From the NCBI GenBank assembly GCA_963170185.1, contig CAUJGS010000037.1, positions 1 to 54,670 of the forward strand: DNA of 54,670 bases. The letters run 5' to 3'. Shown piece by piece: positions 27,626 to 36,180 of this stretch. Made by a program: the position numbers and the translations under genes. The stretch comes from Bdellovibrionota bacterium (GTDB lineage Bacteria > Bdellovibrionota > Bdellovibrionia > Bdellovibrionales > JAMPXM01). Every line of letters starts with the position of its first letter. Positions within the stretch are counted from its first letter, which is position 1. The notes beneath the pieces are model-generated. The model had not been told where the DNA came from and made no database searches. It saw nothing but the letters and a program-made list of their open reading frames with translations.

Positions 27626-28930
27626 ATGTCACGCTTCACATCTCGGTTGCCGATTCACATTGCAACGTTCCTCACTCTTCTTGCGACGTCGTTTCTGAGC
27701 CTCTCGGCCCATGCGCAGGTCTATGGCCCCACATCGGAAGAACGAAAGTTCTCGCTCGACGCTCATTTCATCTCGCAATCCAGCGATCAGGCCTCATGGG
27801 AACAAGAGGCCGACACGCAGTTCAGTCACATTTTTGGCGTCATGCACTCACCGAAACTGATTCGGCAGTTCGGCCTCGACGCCGACTATGTCGGCGGCAT
27901 CGGCGCCCCACAGCTTCCCGTCGAGTACTCGCGCTTTAAATCCACCAAACAAGCCGAAGGCACCTACCTCATTAGCTATCGCGCCAAAGGAAAGATTCTA
28001 CTTCACACCGAGGTCGCCAAGGTTCTCGACAGAGAAGGCGAAATCGAACTGCCACTTCCGGTGGACCTTGAAAACTTCTACGACAAAAAGTGCACCGACT
28101 CGCACTACGACTCGTTTGAAGACTTCTGGTATTTCTACGATCCTTTCGCCAAAGGATGCGAGAAGTTCGCCAAAGCGCCTCTGGCCGACACCTTCAAGTT
28201 TCAACTCGGCGAAGCCGTGAAACGCAAACTCGACATGGATCTCCGCTTAGATCTCTTGCGTGGAGCAAACGGCAACGGCAAAACCTTCCGCATCGACGTC
28301 GTCCATGGATTTGAAAGCTCGCACACAAACCCGCGCGATGATGGCCGTATCAACTTCAATGAGTTCAATACATGGATGGGCACTCAAGGGTTTAGCCTCA
28401 CCAAAATTCAAACACATCGCGCCCGCCCGATGAACCTTTGGACGAAGACACTTACGCTTCCCGGCGGAAAAGAAATCGAAGTCGAGATTCGAAGCTTCCT
28501 CGTCGAAACTTCGATCACTGCTCGCTCGAAACTCTTCGCCGAGTATTTCAAAGAGGCCGTCGAAAATGCCGACGTCATTTTTTATGCTGGCCACTCGGGG
28601 CTTGGCGGAAACTTGGATATTCCGTCGCTCGAAGAAAAGTCCGGCGGATTCCAATTCCAAGCTAACAAACGACAGATCTTCTTTTTCGAAAGCTGCTCGA
28701 GCTACAGTTACTACCTCGCCCCTTTCCGAGCCGAAAAAACCCGCGCCCGCATCGACGTCGTCACCAATGGGCTTTCAAGCTACTTCGACACAGGCGCGGC
28801 GATGCTTCACGGGTTTCTCGAGGAGATTCTCGATGACCGTGCGACGGATAAAACCTGGGACCAAGTCTTGGGCCGCATCGAGGGCGATCTCGGTGGACGC
28901 TCTTACTTGACCAACGTCGGCGGGATCTAG
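27626..28930 (+). CDS. Secreted protein with a clan CD-like cysteine-peptidase motif pair
   Basis: About 434 residues. GGGGG lies 8 bases before the ATG; a signal peptide ends near SAHAQ. The C-terminal half holds DVIFYAGHSGLGG with His 323 and QIFFFESCSSYSYY with Cys 357. Each follows a hydrophobic strand, as in the His-Gly and Cys motifs of caspases, gingipains, clostripain and CHAT proteases (clan CD). The 34-residue gap is close to that of gingipains. The N-terminal part (about 30-290) has no match that I recognise. It is probably a periplasmic or secreted protease, but this rests on motif reading alone. It stands between a terminator and a lipoprotein gene, with no obvious operon partner. 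Confidence 0.7.
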   Translation: MSRFTSRLPIHIATFLTLLATSFLSLSAHAQVYGPTSEERKFSLDAHFISQSSDQASWEQEADTQFSHIFGVMHSPKLIRQFGLDADYVGGIGAPQLPVEYSRFKSTKQAEGTYLISYRAKGKILLHTEVAKVLDREGEIELPLPVDLENFYDKKCTDSHYDSFEDFWYFYDPFAKGCEKFAKAPLADTFKFQLGEAVKRKLDMDLRLDLLRGANGNGKTFRIDVVHGFESSHTNPRDDGRINFNEFNTWMGTQGFSLTKIQTHRARPMNLWTKTLTLPGGKEIEVEIRSFLVETSITARSKLFAEYFKEAVENADVIFYAGHSGLGGNLDIPSLEEKSGGFQFQANKRQIFFFESCSSYSYYLAPFRAEKTRARIDVVTNGLSSYFDTGAAMLHGFLEEILDDRATDKTWDQVLGRIEGDLGGRSYLTNVGGI

Positions 28931-28972
28931 ATATACCGCTTTTTCGCGCAAGCGCTTCAAAAGCTGTTGAGC

Positions 28973-28987
28973 GTCTCAAAGTGAGAC
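28973..28987. promoter_or_regulatory. Inverted repeat GTCTCA-N3-TGAGAC upstream of a lipoprotein gene
   Basis: A perfect 6-bp inverted repeat around AAG, extended by one more pair (CGTCTCA...TGAGACG). It lies about 77 bases before the GTG of the next gene and has the same form as sites at 6344 and 37692. Confidence 0.4.
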
Positions 28988-29063
28988 GGGCTTGTCTTCG
29001 GCTCTTCTCATTTGGCTCATTTCGAGAGACGATAAATGTCGGACACTCGAAAGGGTTCTACTG

Positions 29064-29879
29064 GTGGGGAAAATTTCTGAGGATACTTCTGGCCTGAAAC
29101 GAAAGCCGGGACGACTTATGGTCATGGGCCTTGTCGGTCTTGGTGTCGTAATTTTTAGCTTTCAAAACTGTGCGCCGAGGCCTCTTGAACAAGGCGAAGG
29201 CGCTTCGATCGATAACACCGGAATCTCCGGCGACTCGCAGTATCGCTTGCCGGCAAATTTCAATGAAACTCTCAACACAGGCGTCACCTGTGCAGCCACC
29301 GTGTCCGCTACCAATGTGGCCGCCGGTGGAACCTATAGCTACACCATCACACCCACTGGCACTGTTCCCACGGGTTACCGTATCTATGTTTACGGTTCTA
29401 AAAACGGAATCGCAGATGCCAGCGAAGTGATTCCCGAATACCTGACGACAATGTCCCAACAGTACACCAATCCGACACCGGGAATCATGGGCGGAACCTA
29501 TCTTCGATACTTTCAAATCCGTGACTCTCTGGGACGGGCGCTTTGCCAGACCAACACGGTGCAAACGACCCTTCAAGGTCGCATCTGCACGCTCTCAACT
29601 TCGACCACGCAAGTGCGCGTCGGCGGCGTGGTCTCGATGACCATCGGCTACGGTGCCGGCACAGCGGTTCCTGCCGGGGGAACACTGGAGTGGCAGGGCA
29701 TGAACAACAATCAAACCATCGCCGCTCTCCCCTACGACGGCGCATCAAACACCTCCTACACACGGCAGATGCAAAACATCGACGCCGGAATGGAGTATGT
29801 TCGTCGGATCGTGGTGAAAAACACCGATGGATCCGTGTATTGCCAAACGAACTACGTTCGTGTTCGCGTCTCGCCCTGA
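29064..29879 (+). CDS. Lipoprotein with an FQNC signal, beta-rich, unknown function
   Basis: About 271 residues from the GTG at 29064, chosen because GAAAGGG lies 8 bases before it; other in-frame starts are TTG 28992 and ATG 29118. The signal runs LMVMGLVGLGVVIFSFQNC, with Cys the likely lipidated residue. The mature part has two or three Ig-like or fibronectin-like beta units with the repeating layout xxGGxYSYTITP / VPxGxxxY, Thr/Ser-rich and with paired Cys (TCAATV ... LCQTN, ICTLST ... YCQTN). It is probably an outer-membrane-anchored adhesin-like or binding protein. Confidence 0.75.
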   Translation: MGKISEDTSGLKRKPGRLMVMGLVGLGVVIFSFQNCAPRPLEQGEGASIDNTGISGDSQYRLPANFNETLNTGVTCAATVSATNVAAGGTYSYTITPTGTVPTGYRIYVYGSKNGIADASEVIPEYLTTMSQQYTNPTPGIMGGTYLRYFQIRDSLGRALCQTNTVQTTLQGRICTLSTSTTQVRVGGVVSMTIGYGAGTAVPAGGTLEWQGMNNNQTIAALPYDGASNTSYTRQMQNIDAGMEYVRRIVVKNTDGSVYCQTNYVRVRVSP

Positions 29880-30007
29880 TACGAGAGACTTCGACAATGG
29901 TCGAGTTCTTCTCGATAGCCAGACTTTCTTCTTAAGCCAAGAGTCGAGACGCCGATGAGTGTAGTGTCCAGATTCAGGTCTTTGGACCACAAAAAGGAGA
30001 TCGCCTC

Positions 30008-30244
30008 ATGGCGCAAAAGCTGAAGCACAAAGAATCAAACGGTGGGGCACCAGCCCCGGGGCCAGTTGCTACTCTTCCAACAAACTGCAAGTCAGAAGGC
30101 TGCAAGAAGAAGTCAGAGAAAATGGACTTCTGTTCGGAGCACTACGACTGGTTCAAGTGGGGCCTGCTCACACGCGAAGGCAAAAAGCCAATCGACTTCG
30201 ACAAGAAGTATCAGGCTTACACGAAACACAAAAAAGTCGCTTAA
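30008..30244 (+). CDS. Small CCCH zinc-finger-like protein
   Basis: A 78-residue basic cytosolic protein with the motif C-x4-C-x9-C-x2-H (Cys 27, 32, 42 and His 45), followed by YDWFKWGLLTREGKKP. The spacing and flanks recall short zinc-binding proteins that are sometimes labelled vegetative protein in myxobacteria; I cannot confirm the homology here. High Lys content suggests nucleic-acid binding, but no function is known. AAGGAGA lies 7 bases before the ATG and a strong terminator follows, so it is a single-gene unit, probably well expressed. Confidence 0.8.
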   Translation: MAQKLKHKESNGGAPAPGPVATLPTNCKSEGCKKKSEKMDFCSEHYDWFKWGLLTREGKKPIDFDKKYQAYTKHKKVA

Positions 30245-30278
30245 AGCCTCTCTTATCGAAGGCCTTTTGAAACTATCC

Positions 30279-30310
30279 AACACCGCAAGTTACCCACTTG
30301 CGGTGTTTTT
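30279..30310 (+). terminator. Rho-independent terminator after the small zinc-finger gene
   Basis: Twelve perfect base pairs (AACACCGCAAGT with ACTTGCGGTGTT), a 5-base loop and a T5 run. It ends 14 bases before the stop codon of the convergent ABC permease gene. Confidence 0.93.
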
Positions 30311-30324
30311 CGTCGTGACGTCCT

Positions 30325-31362
30325 CTACTCCCAGCGGAAAAGCCACGAACCGATCGCGAGTCCCAAGAACGCCAGGGCCGAAAGAATGATAAGCGGCATA
30401 TAAACCGCAGCCGACATCAAACCTTCCCCATCGATCATCACCGCACGCGCCGCCGCCACCATGTGCGTGAGCGGCGAGAGCATCGAGGCTTTTTGAAGCC
30501 ACGGGTTTAAACCCTCTAAAGAAAACCAAACGCCAGAAAGAAACATCATCGGCCAGGTCATCATATTCAAAAGACCACCCGCTAGCTCCTCACTGGAAAC
30601 CCGCGCCGCTACGATCAAGCCAATTGAGATCAAGCAAAGTGTTCCAACCGCCATGACGAGCGCCAGCGTCCACGCCGAGCCATGAACAGGAATTCCCAAG
30701 ATCAAAATCGCGCCTAGGAAAATCACAAACGTCGTCACCGAGATCAGCACAAAGCGAGATAAGATCTGCGCCATCAAAAACTCCCACGCTCGCACCGGCG
30801 TCGCCTTCAGCCGTTTTAAAACACCGGATTTGCGATAGCGCACCAAAACGTAGCCGACGCCGAAAAGCGCCGAAAACATCATGTTGATCCCGATCACTCC
30901 CGGCGTTAGCCAGTCGACAAAGCGAATCGCCTGGCCCGTGATTTCCTCACGGTGCCACTCGACTTGTTTGATGCTTGCGAGCATCTTTTCAAGCGTATCG
31001 CCTTGCGGAGATGTCGCGTTCACCCAGTACTTGCCACGAGCCGCCTCCGCATCTGCCCCCAGCGATGAGACCTGAACCAAGAGATCCAACTGGTGGCGGC
31101 CGACTTTCTCGCGCGCCTTTGAAAGCTCTTCTTCACCCTCTGGAATCTCCACGAACTTGGCGTACTGCCATTCAGCCATCGGGTTGGTCTGCCCGATAAC
31201 ACCGATTGTGAACAAGGGTTTTGGTTTTCCACTATAAGCAAACGCAAACCCCGCGATGATCAAAACCGGAAATAGAAAATTCCAGCTCATCGAGCCACGG
31301 TCTCGGTAGAACTCTTTGTTGCGTGCGACGAATAACTGCCAGAGACGTTTCAATGTCGTCAT
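30325..31362 (-). CDS. ABC-2 type transporter permease
   Basis: A 345-residue inner-membrane protein. One N-terminal helix (WNFLFPVLIIAGFAFAYSG) is followed by a soluble periplasmic stretch of about 120 residues and five or six C-terminal helices. This is the layout of ABC-2 permeases of the YhhJ/DrrB class. It should form the channel of an exporter with the ATPase encoded just upstream. Its ATG overlaps the ATPase stop codon (ATGA) and has GAGGTG just ahead. The substrate is unknown; drugs, lipids or polysaccharides are common for the class. Confidence 0.9.
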   Translation of the reverse strand: MTTLKRLWQLFVARNKEFYRDRGSMSWNFLFPVLIIAGFAFAYSGKPKPLFTIGVIGQTNPMAEWQYAKFVEIPEGEEELSKAREKVGRHQLDLLVQVSSLGADAEAARGKYWVNATSPQGDTLEKMLASIKQVEWHREEITGQAIRFVDWLTPGVIGINMMFSALFGVGYVLVRYRKSGVLKRLKATPVRAWEFLMAQILSRFVLISVTTFVIFLGAILILGIPVHGSAWTLALVMAVGTLCLISIGLIVAARVSSEELAGGLLNMMTWPMMFLSGVWFSLEGLNPWLQKASMLSPLTHMVAAARAVMIDGEGLMSAAVYMPLIILSALAFLGLAIGSWLFRWE

Positions 31363-32150
31363 ACTTCACCTCGAAGATCTCGGCCGGTGCGCTTTAGGAA
31401 AAGCTCATCGAGATTTTTTACATCGTATTTCTTCAAAAGGTCGCGTGGCGCCCCCTCGTCGATCACCTGGCCGCGGTCGACCAGAACAAGAGTGTCACAA
31501 AGAACCTCGGCCTCATCCATGTAATGCGTCGTCAAAATAACTGTACGCCCCTGAGCTTTGATCTTATTCACCAGCGACCAAAACTGACGGCGTGCCTGAG
31601 GGTCAAGGCCCGTCGTCGGCTCATCAAGGAAGACGATTTCCGGAGAATGCACAAGAGCGAGAGCCAGCAACACTCTTTGCCTCTGACCGCCGCTGAGTTT
31701 TTTTGGTTCGCGATCCACGAACTCGCCAATCTCGCATGTCTTGATCGCATATTCGACAGCATGATCTTGATTGTCGAGCGAGTAGAGCCCCGTGAAGAGC
31801 TTCAATAACTCTCGTCCAGTCAAATGATCCTGCAAAGCCGTCTGTTGAAACTGAATACCAATGGCTTCCGACCAAGCACGCGGCGCTCTCGCTCCACCCT
31901 TGGCCGAGATGACCGTCTTACCCTTGAACAATACCTCGCCGCGGTCTGGCCGCTGCAAGCCCTCCATGATCTCGATCGTGGTGGTCTTCCCCGCGCCGTT
32001 CGGCCCCAGTATGCCGAAACAGACACCTTGAGGAATTTTAAGATCAATCCCGCGCACCGCCTCCACATTTTGCGGCTTAGCCTTGTAGGTCTTTGCGAGA
32101 TCGCGAACTTCTAGAAACCCGGTATTGGAAATCTGATCCGACTGTGCCAT
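31359..32150 (-). CDS. ABC transporter ATP-binding protein
   Basis: About 263 residues from the ATG at 32150 (an in-frame TTG at 32225 would add 25 residues without clear purpose). The nucleotide-binding domain is complete: Walker A GPNGAGKTT, Q-loop IQFQQTAL, signature LSGGQRQR, Walker B IVFLDEPTTGLDP and the switch His in LTTHY. It is of the DrrA/NodI type that energises ABC-2 exporters. It is translated together with the overlapping permease gene. It diverges from the MFS gene with about 100 bases between starts. Confidence 0.95.
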   Translation of the reverse strand: MAQSDQISNTGFLEVRDLAKTYKAKPQNVEAVRGIDLKIPQGVCFGILGPNGAGKTTTIEIMEGLQRPDRGEVLFKGKTVISAKGGARAPRAWSEAIGIQFQQTALQDHLTGRELLKLFTGLYSLDNQDHAVEYAIKTCEIGEFVDREPKKLSGGQRQRVLLALALVHSPEIVFLDEPTTGLDPQARRQFWSLVNKIKAQGRTVILTTHYMDEAEVLCDTLVLVDRGQVIDEGAPRDLLKKYDVKNLDELFLKRTGRDLRGEV

Positions 32151-32248
32151 TTCCCAAACATACGGATTTCGCGATGACACGTCACGCGGCTCCTTGAAGA
32201 TTTCAAAGGTTCGAGAGAGCTTCAACTCGGGGGAGTTTCAGCTCTAAA

Positions 32249-33607
32249 ATGACAGCCTCAACAGAGAACCATTCCGATCCATCTGCACTACCAAACCTTA
32301 AGCCTCGCCGCTTTCGCGAGATCTTGGGCGACCGGCAGATTCTTTCGTGGGCTCTCTATGACTGGGGCAATTCGGCCTTCGCCACGACTGTCATGGCCGG
32401 TTTCTTCCCGATATTTTTCAAACAGTATTGGTCCAATACCGGACCAGCCACGGAAAACACCGTCACGGCCGTGCAGTCGACTGCACTTCTCGGCTACGCT
32501 AACTCGTTTTCTAGCCTCATCCTCGGGCTCTCTGCTCCTCTGCTTGGGGCCCTTGCTGACCGTGCGAAGGGCCGAAAACGGTTCCTATTCGGATTTACAT
32601 TTCTTGGAGCCGTCTCCGCATCGGCACTCGCCTTGGTCGGACAAGGCCAATGGGGCCTAGCTGCCGCATTCTACATTTTAGCTAGCGTTGGTTTTTGGGG
32701 CGGACAAAACTTCTATGATGCACTCTTGGCGCTGGTTTCTCGCAAAAGTGAAATGGACCACGTCTCGGGCCTTGGCTACGGCTTGGGTTACTTGGGTGGC
32801 GGCCTCTTGTTCGCCGTAAATGTCTTCATGACGTTGAAGCCCGAATTTTTTGGTCTGTCGTCAGCCGCGGAAGCCGTACGCATTTCATTCTTAATGGTGG
32901 GAATCTGGTGGCTTCTGTTTACGATCCCTCTCATGCTGAATGTCAAAGAAGAGAAAAATAACGAAACAAACTTGCCGTTCTCTCGGCTGACTCGCGAGGC
33001 CTTCGCTCAGGTAAAACACACGTTTCGCAGCCTGAAAAATCACAAACCCGCCTTCACTTTTCTCATCGGTTACTTTTTTTACATCGACGGCGTGAACACA
33101 ATCATCAAGATGGCCGTTGATTACGGCATGTCGCTGGGGTTTAAGTCCGACTCACTCATTGTCGCGCTTCTCATGGTGCAGTTTATCGGCTTCCCTGCGG
33201 CGATCGGCTTTGGTTTCTTGTCACAAAAAATCGGTGCCAAACGTTCACTCTTTGTCGCGATCGGCATCTACGCCCTGGTGACGGTGCTGGCGACACAGCT
33301 ACGAGTCGAATGGCACTTCTATGCGTTGGCTGCCTCCATCGGTCTCGTTCAAGGTGGCATTCAAGCCCTCAGTCGCTCCGTTTTTGGCCGCCTGATTCCC
33401 GGCGAACACGCTGGCGAGTTTTTTGGCTTCTTCAATATGCTCGGCCGATTCTCCTCGATTCTCGGTCCACTTTTGATCGCGATCACTGGTCTTGTCTCCG
33501 AAAGTTCACGGCTTGCGATGTTGAGTCTGTTGATACTCTTCGCTGTAGGAGCATGGATGCTTTCCAAGGTGCAATTCCCGGAACGCCATCAAAAAGGCGA
33601 GACATGA
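32249..33607 (+). CDS. MFS transporter of the UMF1 / Atg22-like family
   Basis: A 452-residue membrane carrier with about 12 helices. SWALYDWGNSAFATTVMAGFFPIFFKQYW near the start, PLLGALADRAKGRKR in the helix 2-3 loop, NFYDALL and YFFYIDGVNTI are the signature stretches of the Atg22/UMF1 group, related to the yeast vacuolar amino-acid effluxer. It probably moves small solutes such as amino acids across the inner membrane; direction and substrate are inference. It leads an operon of four genes that overlap by 4 to 20 bases and ends in an M20 peptidase, which may fit peptide or amino-acid handling. Confidence 0.9.
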   Translation: MTASTENHSDPSALPNLKPRRFREILGDRQILSWALYDWGNSAFATTVMAGFFPIFFKQYWSNTGPATENTVTAVQSTALLGYANSFSSLILGLSAPLLGALADRAKGRKRFLFGFTFLGAVSASALALVGQGQWGLAAAFYILASVGFWGGQNFYDALLALVSRKSEMDHVSGLGYGLGYLGGGLLFAVNVFMTLKPEFFGLSSAAEAVRISFLMVGIWWLLFTIPLMLNVKEEKNNETNLPFSRLTREAFAQVKHTFRSLKNHKPAFTFLIGYFFYIDGVNTIIKMAVDYGMSLGFKSDSLIVALLMVQFIGFPAAIGFGFLSQKIGAKRSLFVAIGIYALVTVLATQLRVEWHFYALAASIGLVQGGIQALSRSVFGRLIPGEHAGEFFGFFNMLGRFSSILGPLLIAITGLVSESSRLAMLSLLILFAVGAWMLSKVQFPERHQKGET

Positions 33608-34089
33608 AGCCTCTTCAACCAGCCGCTCGAGAGAGCCTCCAGACTGTCAACTCCACGATGACCGTGCAAATCCTCGTGCTGACGACAATTCTCCTGATCT
33701 CACTCTATGTCGCTCTGACAGGTCGCTCGATGTTCCCTATCTCAAACTACGATATGTTCGCTACGAACAGATTTACTCGACACATACACCATATTGAAAT
33801 CCACGCCGTGAGTGACTCTCAATCCTTCACACTTCCACCCCGGATCTTGGCCCCCTTTCTTCCACACCAAATATACCGATTGACCGTGCAAAGAAGGGAC
33901 ACTCCTGCGGACGTGTTGTCTGAACTTCGCAATATTTATCGGCGTGTCAAAAAGAAACTACCTGGCGTTCGACGTATCGATCTCATTCTGCTCGAACTCC
34001 GGCCGTACATCAAAGAAGGAAACCTTGAGTTTGAACGTCTCTCAGAAAGAATTTTTCTCACGGTTTCCGATGAAGACTCTCATCAATAG
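33604..34089 (+). CDS. Small membrane-anchored protein next to an HTTM gene
   Basis: 161 residues, starting at an ATG that overlaps the MFS stop codon, with AGGCGAG ahead. One membrane helix at about 20-40 (VQILVLTTILLISLYVALTG) is followed by MFPISNYDMFA and a soluble domain of about 110 residues, with basic helices (NIYRRVKKKLPGVRR) and a final acidic strand. I do not recognise the family by name. The close link with the HTTM gene, which it overlaps by 20 bases, suggests the two products act together in the membrane. Confidence 0.8.
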   Translation: MKPLQPAARESLQTVNSTMTVQILVLTTILLISLYVALTGRSMFPISNYDMFATNRFTRHIHHIEIHAVSDSQSFTLPPRILAPFLPHQIYRLTVQRRDTPADVLSELRNIYRRVKKKLPGVRRIDLILLELRPYIKEGNLEFERLSERIFLTVSDEDSHQ

Positions 34090-34966
34090 AATCCTAAACC
34101 CGCAGATGTTTCTCAAAAAGTCTGGGCAAGACCTTGGGGTCACACGCATTTTGATGTTTTCCGTGCTGCTCTATTTCATGTGGGATATCAAGGATTTCAC
34201 GCATCTGATTGGCAGCGACCGCACTGTCTTTCTCCCCCACTGTTTATCTGAAGCACTTTGTTTGCCTGTTCTTCGAGGGGACGACCTTCGGTATCACGCT
34301 CGTCTCTTTTGTCTCATGGCTATCTTGGGACTTCTCACACCTCTGGCCATAGCAGGAACGACATTAATACTGAGTAGCTTGATAACTGCGAACATGGCCG
34401 CAGGCCTGGGAAATCATGCCTACTATCCACTCGTGGCTTTTTTTCTATCCCTGCTCTTTTCACGTTGTGGAGATCACTACAGTGTCGATGCGTTCATACG
34501 CCGGCGTTTCGACTTGCGACCCGCAGACCGCAACCAGCCACTGCACGGCATCACCCTGCGTTTCATGCAATTTTATCTCATATTGATCTTCTTTCTGTCC
34601 GGGCTCGCAAAACTTCGCGCGGCAGGTCTTGATTGGATATTTTCTGACAATCTGAAGAATATCTTAGCCTGGTCACAGCTCTTAAGCCCCGATAAGAAGA
34701 CCCCTCTCTCCGAATACGTCATTGTGACTGTCGTTCAGTACCCCTATATTGGCCAACTGCTCGCGCTATCCACGATTCTATTGGAAATCACGGCGCCACT
34801 TCTTTTCATTCTTATCCCTAAGAAGTGGATCCTTCCAACACTGCTCTTCGGATTTCAGATTATCAATTCCTTGATTCTAAAAATTAATTTCCAACCTTGG
34901 ATCATTCTTTACCTTTGCTGGATTCCCTGGTCAGATATATTAAACCGACTCAGGCCAAAGATATGA
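34070..34966 (+). CDS. HTTM-domain membrane protein
   Basis: About 298 residues with six or seven membrane helices. The core has the wording of the HTTM family (related to the membrane part of vitamin-K-dependent gamma-carboxylase): ARLFCLMAILGLLTPLA, a YYPLVAFFLSLLFSRCGDHYSVDAF stretch, FLSGLAKLRAAGLDWI, and a late LLEITAPLLF helix. The soluble carboxylase part is absent. HTTM genes are named for frequent horizontal transfer, and this gene looks somewhat richer in A and T than its neighbours. Biochemical role is unknown. Its ATG lies inside the upstream gene and its stop overlaps the M20 gene (ATGA). Confidence 0.85.
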   Translation: MKTLINRILNPQMFLKKSGQDLGVTRILMFSVLLYFMWDIKDFTHLIGSDRTVFLPHCLSEALCLPVLRGDDLRYHARLFCLMAILGLLTPLAIAGTTLILSSLITANMAAGLGNHAYYPLVAFFLSLLFSRCGDHYSVDAFIRRRFDLRPADRNQPLHGITLRFMQFYLILIFFLSGLAKLRAAGLDWIFSDNLKNILAWSQLLSPDKKTPLSEYVIVTVVQYPYIGQLLALSTILLEITAPLLFILIPKKWILPTLLFGFQIINSLILKINFQPWIILYLCWIPWSDILNRLRPKI

Positions 34967-36180
34967 ATCCCCAGAATCGAGCCGAATCTTTTCTCAAACG
35001 TCTCGTCGAATCCCCCTCTCCCACGACCAGCCAAAGCCAGGTACGCGCCACACACGCGATCTTAGCAGAAGAACTTCAGACTCTCGGCTTCAGCATTCAA
35101 TGGATACGAGACCCATCCGGAAAAACCGATGATCTTCTCGTCGCGGAAAAACCGGGCCAATTGCAGGCCGACCCCGCTGCCATTGACGATGCTCGGTTCA
35201 TCACCTTGGTCTCACATGTAGACACGGTTCTAAGCCCGTCGGATGCAGGTCCATTGCGAGTCGACAAAAAAGGACGACTGCTTGGCGCCGGGATCATCGA
35301 CAACAAAGGTGGCCTGGCCGTTCTCTTAGAAAGCCTCAAACTCTTTCTCGCCAAACATCCCAAACACGATCTCGGCTTTCGTGTCGTCTCGTCGCCCGAC
35401 GAAGAAAACGGGTCCACCGCCTGGCACCCGACATATCGCGAAATCGGCGCACGCTCGATTGCCGTACTCGGTTTTGAGCCAGCTCTCGAAGATGGCTCTA
35501 TCATTACCAGTCGACGCGGAAACCGTTGGTACGACATTCAGTTCACAGGAATCGAAGCTCACGCTGGGCGCTGCAGAGGCGAAGAACTAAATGCCGCTCA
35601 CGAGGCCTCACTCGTCATCGCAAACCTCTTAGCGACTCGCGAAGAACTCAAACGACGGTTTCCAAGCCCTCCCGGGCTCGGCGTCTCGCTGCATGTCGGC
35701 CACATCGAAGGCGGCCGCAACCGCCACAACGTCGTTTGCGGCAAAGTGGACGTGAAGCTCGACACGCGGTTTTCTACGTTTGACCAACGCGACCGCCTGC
35801 ACGAAATGGTCGTCGCACAAATAGAAACCCAGCATCAGCACAATGACAAAGCTCAAGGCCTTGAGCGCCGTTGGACGATCGTGGACGACTGCCCACCATT
35901 TTTTTCCGGTTCAGACAAAACATCTGCCGAAATCGTGGAGAGTCTGCTGAATGAGATTCATGTGCGAGAGCCCGATTCTCGTCTGCAAGCGGCACAAGCC
36001 GGAGGTGCAGGCGACGTCAATCACATGTCACGGCCAGGTCTCTTGGTTCTCGACGGTCTTGGCCCGGTAGGAGGCCTCATGCACACAGTGGATGAGTTTC
36101 TTGTTCGCGAAAGCCTAACGACTCGGTCGCAAGCGCTCGCGAGTTGGTATCCGACTCTCATGAAACTCTTGATGCCCTAA
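34963..36180 (+). CDS. M20-family metallopeptidase (CPG2/ArgE-like)
   Basis: About 405 residues. The two-zinc site of the family is readable: SHVDTV (metal His with its Asp), GAGIIDNKGG (bridging Asp), SSPDEENGS (catalytic Glu pair) and a late HTVDEF His. The lid domain contains GIEAHAGRCRGEELNAAHEAS, as in carboxypeptidase G2. It hydrolyses an N-terminal or C-terminal amide bond of a small peptide or acylated amino acid in the cytosol; the substrate is unknown. It is the last gene of the MFS-HTTM operon, overlapping by 4 bases, and its stop interlocks with that of the convergent EamA gene. Confidence 0.92.
   Translation: MNPQNRAESFLKRLVESPSPTTSQSQVRATHAILAEELQTLGFSIQWIRDPSGKTDDLLVAEKPGQLQADPAAIDDARFITLVSHVDTVLSPSDAGPLRVDKKGRLLGAGIIDNKGGLAVLLESLKLFLAKHPKHDLGFRVVSSPDEENGSTAWHPTYREIGARSIAVLGFEPALEDGSIITSRRGNRWYDIQFTGIEAHAGRCRGEELNAAHEASLVIANLLATREELKRRFPSPPGLGVSLHVGHIEGGRNRHNVVCGKVDVKLDTRFSTFDQRDRLHEMVVAQIETQHQHNDKAQGLERRWTIVDDCPPFFSGSDKTSAEIVESLLNEIHVREPDSRLQAAQAGGAGDVNHMSRPGLLVLDGLGPVGGLMHTVDEFLVRESLTTRSQALASWYPTLMKLLMP

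Noticed and set aside
32229-32233. GGGGG run before the MFS carrier gene
   Set aside because: It is 15 bases from the ATG, too far to count as a ribosome site like the nine listed.
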